Shown here: positions 1 to 5,860 of the stretch, piece after piece
Layout: every line of letters begins with the position of its first letter
Position numbering within the stretch: position 1 is the first letter of the stretch
NCBI GenBank assembly: GCA_964593865.1
Contig: CAZQKE010000015.1
Coordinates: 1-25,156, forward strand
Direction of reading: 5' to 3'
From: CAZQKE01 sp964593865
Lineage (GTDB): Bacteria; Chloroflexota; Anaerolineae; JAAYZQ01
DNA length: 25,156 nucleotides
Notes under the pieces: generated by a model
Seen by the model: the letters and a program-made list of their open reading frames with translations, nothing else
The model's database searches: none
What the model was told of the DNA's origin: nothing
Program-made: the position numbers and the translations under genes

Positions 1-219
1 GGACCAGAGGCGGTTGCTCCCCGCCACTGCGCAGCCCCCCAGGGGACAGGTGGCGCACTGCCCGTCGCAACCGTTTCCCAACACCCGCAAGTAGCCCCGG
101 CGGGTCAGATCGTCCAGCATGGCCTCCACCATCTCCGGGGAGACGCCCAATTGCCCGGCCAAGTCCCGGAGGCTGTGGATGCCGCCGTCGGCGACCGATT
201 TCAGCAATTCTTCCAGCAT
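1..219 (-). CDS. feoC: FeoC-like Fe-S winged-helix protein (partial, runs off left edge)
   Basis: The frame opens at ATG 219 and stays open to base 1 (73 codons), so the C-terminus lies outside the window. The N-terminal half reads as a small winged helix (LRDLAGQLGVSPEMVEAML, residues 17-35), followed by a short wing and a cysteine cluster CDGQCATCPLGGC at residues 51-63. This matches FeoC, the small cytoplasmic partner of FeoB. In that family the cysteines can hold an Fe-S cluster, and the protein has been linked to control of feo expression or FeoB stability. It lies 31 bases downstream of feoB on the same strand and is last of the visible fur-feoABC operon. Assignment rests on the cysteine pattern, HTH-like helix and context. 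The ribosome binding site is weak. Confidence 0.8.
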   Translation of the reverse strand, partial: MLEELLKSVADGGIHSLRDLAGQLGVSPEMVEAMLDDLTRRGYLRVLGNGCDGQCATCPLGGCAVAGSNRLWS

Positions 220-250
220 GGTTCTCGTTCCGTGCCGTGTCTCCGTGGGG

Positions 251-2287
251 CTAAAGCCGACTCCCCACCTGGTAGGTCACGATGCCGCCCAGCAGCGAAA
301 TGGTCAGCAGCAACCCCAGGCTGAACAGGGTCCACCGCCAACTCCCCGTCTCCTGGCGGATGACGGCCACCGTCGCCACACAGGGGATGAACAGCATCTG
401 GACGACCAGGAAGGCCAGGGCTGCCGTCGGGGTGAGGGCGGCGGCCAGTGCCGTTTCCAGGCTCGTCGCCCCGTCGCCGAAAAGGATGCTCAGGGTGGCG
501 ATGGAGTTCTCTTTGGCGACGAAACTGGTCAGCAGGGCGACCATCATCCGCCAGTCCAGGCCCATCAAAGCCCCCACGGGAGCCAATGCCCGGCCCACGG
601 CGGCCAGGTAGCTGGTTTGGATGTCACCGTGGGGCAGGGTGGAGAGAGACCAGACGACGACCGACATGAGCAGGATCAGCGTCCCCGCTTTGCGGAGAAA
701 TTCGGTGCTATTTTGCCACACCTGCAAGCCGATGGTCCGCAGGTTGGGGCGGTGATAGAGGGGCAGTTCCATGATAAAGGCGGCCCGTTCTCCCCGCAGC
801 ACGATCTTGTTGATCAGCACGCCCAGGACGGCCAGCACGGTCAGGGAAAGGGCCACCAATCCCCAGGCCACCAGGGCGGCTTGCTTGAAGAAGATGGGGG
901 TGAGGAAGACCAGAACCGTCATCCGTGCCGCACAAGGGACCAGGGGGGCCAGCAGGATGGTCAGCAGCCGCGCTCGCCGCGAATCGATGATGCGTGTGCC
1001 CATCACTGCCGGGACGTTGCAGCCAAAGCCCAAAAAGAGGGGCAGGAAGCTTTTGCCGTGGAGGCCCATCAGGTGCATAAAGCGGTCCATGACGTAGGCG
1101 GCGCGGGCCATATAGCCCATATCCTCCAAAAAGGCCAGCACCGTGAAAAAAATGACCAGGATGGGCAGAAAAGTGATGACCATTCCCATCCCGCCGAGGA
1201 TCCCGTCCACCACCAGCCCTTGCAACCAACCCGGCGCACCGGCCAGCCAGGCGGAGGCCAGGTCGGCGAGGGAGCCGATCACATAGGTATCCAGCAGGTT
1301 TTGCAACGGCGTGCCGATGGTAAAGGTTAGCCAAAAGATCACCCCCAGGATGGCGGCCAGGATGAGCAGCCCCCAGAGGGGATGGGTCGCCCAGCGGTCC
1401 AGCCGCTCGGTGCGGGTGATCTGTCCGGCACGGGGGCGCGTCACCGCTGCCCGGATCATGCGTCCTACCCAGTCGTAGCGACCGCTGGCCACGGCCAGCA
1501 CCGCGTCCTCGTGGGCCATGAGGATTTTGTGGACCTGCTCCCAGCGGTCGGGGGGCAGGCATTGGTCGCGCATCATGGCCGTAATTTCGCCGTCGCCCTC
1601 CAGGAGTTTGAGGGCCACCCACCCGCTGGGGTACGGCTCCGGTACGCAGTCGGCGATGAGGGCGTGGATGGCTTCCAACACCTGGCGGTGGTCGTCGCGG
1701 ATTTCGGGCAGGTGGGGGTGGTATTCGATCTCGCCCCGCGCCAGGCGGTCCACCGTTTCGACCAGTTCGCGGAGGCCCCTGTTTTTGGAAGCGGTCATGG
1801 GCACAACCGGCACGCCCAGGGCGGCTTCCAGGACGCGGGGTTCGACGCGCATCCCCTCCTCGGCGGCCACGTCCACCATGTTCAGCCCGACGACGACCTT
1901 TTGGGCCAGGGGCAGCAGCTCGGCCACCAGGTACAGGTTGCGCTCCAAGGAGGCGGCGTTGACCACGGCGATCACCACGTCGGGCCGCTCTTTGATGATG
2001 TAATCGCGGGCGATCACCTCTTCCGGCGAGTTGGCCGTCAGGCTGTAGGTCCCCGGCAGGTCCACCAGGCGGATGGTCGTCCCGTTGTGGTGGTAGACGC
2101 CGGTTTTCCGCTCAATGGTTTTGCCCGGCCAATTGCCCACATGCTGACTCAGGCCGGTCAGCAGGTTGAAGACGGTGGATTTGCCCACGTTGGGTTGCCC
2201 GGCCAGGGCGACGGTCAACGTTGTCCCGTCGTCCGGCTCGGTGGTGGGTTGTTGTTCCTTGCCGGGCAGGTTGCAATGACCGGCCAT
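251..2287 (-). CDS. feoB: Ferrous iron transporter FeoB
   Basis: FeoB is the membrane permease for Fe(II), with a cytosolic GTPase domain fused to a transmembrane core. Numbering from the upstream GTG at 2290, the G1 loop GQPNVGKS is at 31-38, G3 DLPG at 77-80 and G4 NMVD at 137-140. A helical spacer follows, then hydrophobic gate-type segments from about residue 305 to the end, including the Cys-containing stretches GFGCNVPAVMGTR and LVPCAARM typical of the family. The length (678 aa) is on the short side of the family, with a short C-terminal tail. I prefer ATG 2287 to GTG 2290 because GGAGA then lies 7 bases upstream. Either start overlaps the feoA stop, implying translational coupling. 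It is the third gene of the fur-feoABC operon. Confidence 0.96.
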   Translation of the reverse strand: MAGHCNLPGKEQQPTTEPDDGTTLTVALAGQPNVGKSTVFNLLTGLSQHVGNWPGKTIERKTGVYHHNGTTIRLVDLPGTYSLTANSPEEVIARDYIIKERPDVVIAVVNAASLERNLYLVAELLPLAQKVVVGLNMVDVAAEEGMRVEPRVLEAALGVPVVPMTASKNRGLRELVETVDRLARGEIEYHPHLPEIRDDHRQVLEAIHALIADCVPEPYPSGWVALKLLEGDGEITAMMRDQCLPPDRWEQVHKILMAHEDAVLAVASGRYDWVGRMIRAAVTRPRAGQITRTERLDRWATHPLWGLLILAAILGVIFWLTFTIGTPLQNLLDTYVIGSLADLASAWLAGAPGWLQGLVVDGILGGMGMVITFLPILVIFFTVLAFLEDMGYMARAAYVMDRFMHLMGLHGKSFLPLFLGFGCNVPAVMGTRIIDSRRARLLTILLAPLVPCAARMTVLVFLTPIFFKQAALVAWGLVALSLTVLAVLGVLINKIVLRGERAAFIMELPLYHRPNLRTIGLQVWQNSTEFLRKAGTLILLMSVVVWSLSTLPHGDIQTSYLAAVGRALAPVGALMGLDWRMMVALLTSFVAKENSIATLSILFGDGATSLETALAAALTPTAALAFLVVQMLFIPCVATVAVIRQETGSWRWTLFSLGLLLTISLLGGIVTYQVGSRL

Positions 2288-2547
2288 CACTCGGTCTCCG
2301 GGCGGCTGACCAGGATCTTGGCCGCTTCGCCCCGGCCCAGGGCTACCCGCGTATCGCGTACGTTGACGATGATGGGGCCATGCCCGTAATTTTGTACCAC
2401 TTGCAGCCGGGCGCCCGGCGTAAAGCCCAGGGAGGCCAGGCGGCTCAAAAAGTTGTGCCCCCCTTGCATCTTTTGAATCTGCACGGTTTCGCCGCTTTTG
2501 ACGGCGCTGAGGGTCGTCCCGTTCTTTGGCGTCGGCTTCAAAGTCAT
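2287..2547 (-). CDS. feoA: FeoA, SH3-like ferrous iron transport accessory protein
   Basis: A small cytosolic protein (86 aa) of the FeoA family, which folds as an SH3-like barrel and assists FeoB. The signature segment LASLGFTPGARLQVVQNYG lies at about residues 37-55, with VALGRGEAAKILV near the end. ATG 2547 is chosen over the longer TTG start at 2574 because AAGGAGA lies three bases upstream. ATG 2547 also overlaps the fur stop codon in an ATGA arrangement (2544-2547). The stop overlaps the feoB start. The tight overlaps on both sides indicate one transcript with fur and feoB. Confidence 0.93.
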   Translation of the reverse strand: MTLKPTPKNGTTLSAVKSGETVQIQKMQGGHNFLSRLASLGFTPGARLQVVQNYGHGPIIVNVRDTRVALGRGEAAKILVSRPETE

Positions 2548-2987
2548 GGGTCTCCTTCCTTTTGGGTGCGACAATCGGCGCAGTAACCGGTCAGCTCCAC
2601 TTGGGCGGCAGCGATCTCAAATCCGTAGGCCGCGCCGATCTGTCGGGCAGCTTGGGCAAAGGCATCGCCGTCTACCTCAATCACCCGCCCGCAGCCCAGG
2701 CAGACCAGGTGCGAGTGTTCGTCTTGCCCGTCCAACTCGTAGTGATGGTGTTCGCCGTCCAGGTGCAGCTCCCGCACCACTCCCGCTTCCTTGAGGACGC
2801 TCAGGGTGCGGTAGACGGTGGACAGGCTCAAGCGGGCATCCCGCCGTCGCCCCCGTTCGTAGATTTCGCCGGCGTCCAGGTGGCCGTGGGCCTGGGCCAA
2901 AATGTCCAGGACCAGGCGGCGTTGGGGTGTGATCCGCTTGCCTTGCGCCCGCAGGCGTTGTTCGTGGAGTGTGACCGGGTTGTTCAT
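2544..2987 (-). CDS. fur: Fur-family iron-responsive repressor
   Basis: A ferric uptake regulator family protein of 147 aa, the usual length. The winged helix contains SLSTVYRTLSVL at residues 54-65, the DNA-recognition helix. A His-rich region (HHHYELDG, 80-87; EHSHLVCLGCG, 90-100) carries regulatory metal ligands. The pairs Cys96/Cys99 and Cys136/Cys139 form the structural zinc site. ATG 2987 is preferred to the upstream in-frame start at 3149 because AAGGAA precedes it and the longer form would read through the promoter and the Fur box. The gene is first in an operon with feoA, feoB and feoC, so it probably represses its own transcript when Fe(II) is bound. Family membership is firm. Metal specificity (Fe versus Mn or Zn) is inferred from the feo context. 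Confidence 0.93.
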   Translation of the reverse strand: MNNPVTLHEQRLRAQGKRITPQRRLVLDILAQAHGHLDAGEIYERGRRRDARLSLSTVYRTLSVLKEAGVVRELHLDGEHHHYELDGQDEHSHLVCLGCGRVIEVDGDAFAQAARQIGAAYGFEIAAAQVELTGYCADCRTQKEGDP

Positions 2988-3000
2988 CGTTCCTTGCAAT

Positions 3001-3015
3001 TGCAAATCATTCTCA
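3001..3015 (-). promoter_or_regulatory. Fur-box-like operator
   Basis: Read on the minus strand the site is TGAGAATGATTTGCA. Compared with the 7-1-7 Fur consensus TGATAATnATTATCA it matches 6 of 7 bases in the left half and 5 of 7 in the right. It lies about 10 bases downstream of the -10 box and just before the fur start codon, where bound Fur would block transcription. This implies negative autoregulation of fur-feoABC. It was found by eye, not scored with a matrix. Confidence 0.6.
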
Positions 3016-3024
3016 TCTGGGGGG

Positions 3025-3053
3025 ATTATACCCGACGGGGGAAAAGTTGTCAA
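3025..3053 (-). promoter_or_regulatory. Consensus sigma-70 promoter of fur-feoABC
   Basis: On the minus strand TTGACA (3048-3053) is followed by exactly 17 bases and then TATAAT (3025-3030). Both boxes are perfect matches to the vegetative consensus. The predicted start near 3018 gives a leader of about 30 bases to ATG 2987. Confidence 0.9.
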
Positions 3054-3423
3054 CGGTGTGTGGGGATCGGGACAGGGCAGGTGCATTTCCATCCTTGCCG
3101 CCGGTTTCACCGCGGGGATGCCGCGGGCGCGGAGAGGAGCCAAAGTCAACCGTTCCTCGGCGTGCTTGCATCTTGGCGGTGTGAAATTTGGGGAATGCCC
3201 TTGCCCTGGGATCGGGATTTGCTTTTGGCGGCGTTTTGTGGCAAAGTATCGTCAGAAGTGGACCGATCCCCGGCTCAGCGCCGAGGGTGTGTTTTGCCCT
3301 CCCCCTCCCCATGGACCGTCGCAGGCAGGCCGGGTGGGGGGAGAAGGGCTTGGCCGTCCGTGAATGTGGCCGGATGCACGGGTGGGCCGGGCGTAACGGT
3401 CGGGATGTGGTTTGGGGGGAGAG
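3054..3423. other. Intergenic region between the fur operon and a small membrane protein gene
   Basis: No convincing gene is seen here; open frames crossing it lack a ribosome binding site and a recognisable protein. It holds a fragment of the dispersed repeat (3256-3286) and a C-rich run (3296-3310) partly complementary to a G-rich run at 3332-3348, which could form an imperfect hairpin with a loop of about 21 bases. No clear promoter for the downstream plus-strand gene was found. Confidence 0.5.
3256..3286 (+). repeat. Dispersed repeat fragment matching the 19.8-kb array
   Basis: This 31-base stretch matches 19798-19828 at 28 positions, including an uninterrupted GACCGATCCCCGGCTCA. It is the leading edge of the larger repeat unit at 19.8 kb, without the hairpins that follow there. 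The two loci are about 16.5 kb apart. Confidence 0.65.
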
Positions 3424-3663
3424 ATGAAGCGTACCGGGGGTTCCTTTGATCCGCGCCGACATCGGCGGCAGACGCAATCCCGCTTGGTCGCCGGGGGGAT
3501 GTTGCTCCTGCTCATCCTAGGCGGAGCATTGGTTTGGCTTCTTTACGGCGGGGCGGCGGCTTTGAGCGCGGTTGTTTGTCTGCTGGCCGCGGGGGGAATC
3601 GCCGCTTTGTTGTGGTTCATCCTGGCTTTGATTGAGAGGTGGGTGGGCGAGGAGGAGCCGTGA
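3424..3663 (+). CDS. Small two-helix membrane protein, unknown function
   Basis: A 79-residue protein. Its basic N-terminus (residues 1-20, rich in Arg and His) is followed by two hydrophobic segments at about 22-41 and 45-70, and it ends in an acidic tail (GEEEP). The positive-inside rule suggests a cytoplasmic N-terminus and a helical hairpin in the membrane. ATG 3424 is chosen because GGGGGAGAG stands directly upstream; the longer ORF starting at 3412 would begin inside that site. It converges on the sortase gene with a 15-base gap. I do not recognise the family. The composition and ribosome binding site make it a credible gene. Confidence 0.7.
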   Translation: MKRTGGSFDPRRHRRQTQSRLVAGGMLLLLILGGALVWLLYGGAAALSAVVCLLAAGGIAALLWFILALIERWVGEEEP

Positions 3664-3678
3664 GTTGGCTGCGGAGTG

Positions 3679-4527
3679 CTAGCGGCTGCCGGGGGGGATC
3701 AGGGATTGCCAGTACTCCGGTGGGTGGGCGACGACGATGACGCGGTGTGAGTTGCCGGGCCATTCATAAGGCCAGCATGTGACCAAAGTCAGGCGTTCGT
3801 CATCGGTGGGCATGATCCATTGGGCGTTTTTCCTCCGCACGTGGAGGGGCATTCCCGCTTCTTTTAGGATATATTTTTCGGTGACGATGTAGGGGTAAAC
3901 GGTGTCGCCGACATACAAAAAGATCTCATCGCCGGGGTTCAGGTCAACTACGTAGCGAAAGACCTTGCCTTTGATGTTGTGGTGGCCGGAGAGCACCACG
4001 TTTCCTCCGTGGCCGGGTAGGGCCGAGTTCATGTGCCAACCGGCTGCGTTGGCGGGCACTTCCCATTCCGCTTTCATCACTCCGTCGCGGTCCACCATGG
4101 CCCACCCCATGGGCACAACCGGCGCGTCCAGGCCGATGGCCGGGGCGACGATGCGTGTGGGAGGCTGCTCGGCGGGGAGCCAGGGGGTGGGGCTGGGCGT
4201 TGCGGTCGGGGTGGGCCGGAAGGCGGTGGGGTGGGGCGTGGGGGTGTCGGGCGGTACGGTCCACGCGGGCAGCAGATCCGGCGTCGGGGCGGCGTCGGAA
4301 GGGGCAACCGTGGGAGGGATGGTGGGCGGTGGCGACGGCTCGGCGGCGGGGATCGGTGTGGGGGTCGGCGGTGCGACGGTGACGGCCAGCACGACGGCTC
4401 CTGCCTCGGTGATCTGCGGTTCCGGTGGCCGGTGGAGACGCGACCACACCCCCCAGCCGATCCCGACCAGGATCAAGGTGATGCCGAGAAAGATCATGCT
4501 TTGGGATAGAAACGGAATCTTTTTCAT
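3679..4527 (-). CDS. Sortase (class D/E-like) with Thr/Pro-rich linker
   Basis: Sortases are membrane-anchored cysteine transpeptidases that attach secreted proteins to the cell surface or to one another. An N-terminal signal anchor (about residues 10-29) is followed by a long Pro/Thr-rich spacer (about 50-125) and the sortase barrel. The catalytic His is 182 or 183 (LSGHHNIKG), Cys is 251 (TLVTCWPY) and Arg is 262 (NSHRVIVV), so the triad is complete. Length is 282 aa. The extended extracellular linker resembles those of the two proteins encoded at 9.3-11.3 kb. No LPxTG-like substrate is visible nearby, so the target is unknown. The start is ATG 4527, about 30 bases from the predicted transcription start; the ribosome binding site is weak. 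Class assignment is tentative. Confidence 0.88.
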   Translation of the reverse strand: MKKIPFLSQSMIFLGITLILVGIGWGVWSRLHRPPEPQITEAGAVVLAVTVAPPTPTPIPAAEPSPPPTIPPTVAPSDAAPTPDLLPAWTVPPDTPTPHPTAFRPTPTATPSPTPWLPAEQPPTRIVAPAIGLDAPVVPMGWAMVDRDGVMKAEWEVPANAAGWHMNSALPGHGGNVVLSGHHNIKGKVFRYVVDLNPGDEIFLYVGDTVYPYIVTEKYILKEAGMPLHVRRKNAQWIMPTDDERLTLVTCWPYEWPGNSHRVIVVAHPPEYWQSLIPPGSR

Positions 4528-4564
4528 GATACGGTTATCCCGTCAATGCATTTACCCCGGTGGG

Positions 4565-4594
4565 AGTATATCTCCCTTGTGTTGCTCTTGTCAA
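4565..4594 (-). promoter_or_regulatory. Promoter of the sortase gene
   Basis: On the minus strand TTGACA (4589-4594) is followed by 18 bases and TATACT (4565-4570). The -10 box lies inside an inverted repeat, GGGAG-TATAT-CTCCC. The -35 box overlaps that of the divergent hydrolase promoter. Confidence 0.8.
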
Positions 4595-4616
4595 GTCCCG
4601 GCGAGTCTGGTATAAT
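4588..4616 (+). promoter_or_regulatory. Promoter of the UPF0173 hydrolase gene
   Basis: TTGTCA (4588-4593), a 17-base spacer and TATAAT (4611-4616) give a predicted start near 4623 and a leader of about 45 bases. The -35 box shares CTTGTCAAG with the divergent sortase promoter. Confidence 0.85.
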
Positions 4617-4667
4617 TTGATCGCTTTTTTCGCTGCCGGAAGAATTCTAGCAAAGGAGGTGGAACCG

Positions 4668-5351
4668 ATGTCCGTCAATCTTACGTTTCACGGCCATGCC
4701 TGTTTTCATGTGACCGTCGGGGATACGTCGTTGCTCATTGATCCTTTCCTGACCGGTAACTCTCTGGCCGATGTCCGTGCCGATAAAGTTCAGGCCGACT
4801 ATATTCTGGTCTCCCACGGACACGGTGATCATGTGGGCGATACCGTCGCCATTGCCAAGCGGACGGGGGCGATGGTGATTGCCAATTTTGAGATTACCAA
4901 CTGGTTGCAGGGCCAGGGGGTGCAGAATGTCCATCCCCTTCACATCGGCGGGGGGTTCAACTTTCCCTTTGGTCGGGTGCAGCTGACCATTGCGCATCAT
5001 GGTTCCTCCATGCCCGACGGGAGCTACGGTGGCAATCCTGCCGGTTTCCTGCTGACGTTGGAAGGCAAGAGGATCTATCATGCTTGCGATACCGGGTTGT
5101 TTTATGACATGAAGCTGATCGGCGAGGGCGGGCTGGATGTTGCTATTTTGCCCATTGGGGATAATTTTACGATGGGGCCGGAGGATGCCTTGCGGGCGGT
5201 CAAGTTGCTGGAGCCAAAGGTGGTGATTCCCATCCATTACAACACCTTTGACGTCATTCGTCAGGACCCCGACTCTTTTGCTTCCCGTGTTGAGGCCGAG
5301 ACGGCGGCCCGATGTGTGGTGCTCCGACCGGGGCAGAGCTACCGGGTGTAG
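4668..5351 (+). CDS. UPF0173-type metallo-beta-lactamase-fold hydrolase
   Basis: A 227-residue cytosolic protein of the metal-dependent hydrolase family UPF0173. The zinc-binding motif HGHGDH is at residues 50-55. Further likely ligands are in AHHGS, HACDTG and the C-terminal PIHYNTF. The opening NLTFHGHACFHV is typical of the family, whose physiological substrate is unknown. ATG 4668 is chosen because AAAGGAGGTGG stands just upstream and the predicted promoter lies at 4588-4616. The longer reading frame from 4560 would start upstream of that promoter. It is probably monocistronic and converges on ybeY with a 59-base gap. Confidence 0.92.
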   Translation: MSVNLTFHGHACFHVTVGDTSLLIDPFLTGNSLADVRADKVQADYILVSHGHGDHVGDTVAIAKRTGAMVIANFEITNWLQGQGVQNVHPLHIGGGFNFPFGRVQLTIAHHGSSMPDGSYGGNPAGFLLTLEGKRIYHACDTGLFYDMKLIGEGGLDVAILPIGDNFTMGPEDALRAVKLLEPKVVIPIHYNTFDVIRQDPDSFASRVEAETAARCVVLRPGQSYRV

Positions 5352-5410
5352 GCGGTCCGAGGGCGAATCCCCCTGTAAGGTCCGACTTGTTTGGAGCGGG
5401 TTGCGGCTTG

Positions 5411-5860
5411 TCATGCGATCTGTTTGAGGATCGCTTCTTGCCGTGCCCACATGATCGCTTTTTCCTCCTGTGTGGTGTGGTCGTAGCCCAGCAGGTGCAA
5501 GACACCGTGGACGATGAGCAGGGCCAATTCCTCCTCGGTGGAGTGGCCCTGCTCCGCAGCCTGGGCGACGGCACGGGGGTAGGAGACGATGACATCCCCC
5601 AGGTAATTTCCTGCCTCCGGTGCAGAGACAAACTTTTCCGTTTCTTCCTGGGCGCCAAAAGCCAGTACGTCGGTGGGGGCATCCACATCCCGGAACTCGC
5701 GGTTGAGTGAGTGGATGCCTTTGTCGTCGGTGATCACCAACGTTACATCTCCCGTCGTGCCCTCATGGCGCAAGGCGGCTTCCACGACCGCGCGCAGCTT
5801 CTCGGCGGTGAGGGTTTGGGCGAAAGCCGGTGCGATCTGGACGTCAATCTCGGCGGTCAT
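5411..5860 (-). CDS. ybeY: Endoribonuclease/rRNA maturation factor YbeY
   Basis: YbeY is a zinc-dependent RNase that takes part in 16S rRNA 3'-end maturation and ribosome quality control. The diagnostic motif HGVLHLLGYDH is at residues 118-128. The conserved SLNREFRDVDAPTDVLAF segment is at about 51-68 and GDVIVSYPRA at about 88-97. Length is 149 aa, normal for the family. The ATG at 5860 overlaps the stop of the upstream 7TM-HD gene in an ATGA arrangement (5857-5860), so the two are probably translationally coupled. Confidence 0.95.
   Translation of the reverse strand: MTAEIDVQIAPAFAQTLTAEKLRAVVEAALRHEGTTGDVTLVITDDKGIHSLNREFRDVDAPTDVLAFGAQEETEKFVSAPEAGNYLGDVIVSYPRAVAQAAEQGHSTEEELALLIVHGVLHLLGYDHTTQEEKAIMWARQEAILKQIA

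Noticed and set aside
119..1330. 403-aa plus-strand ORF opposite feoB
   Set aside because: Low-complexity Gln/Gly/His-rich translation, antisense to a clearly recognised gene, with no ribosome binding site.
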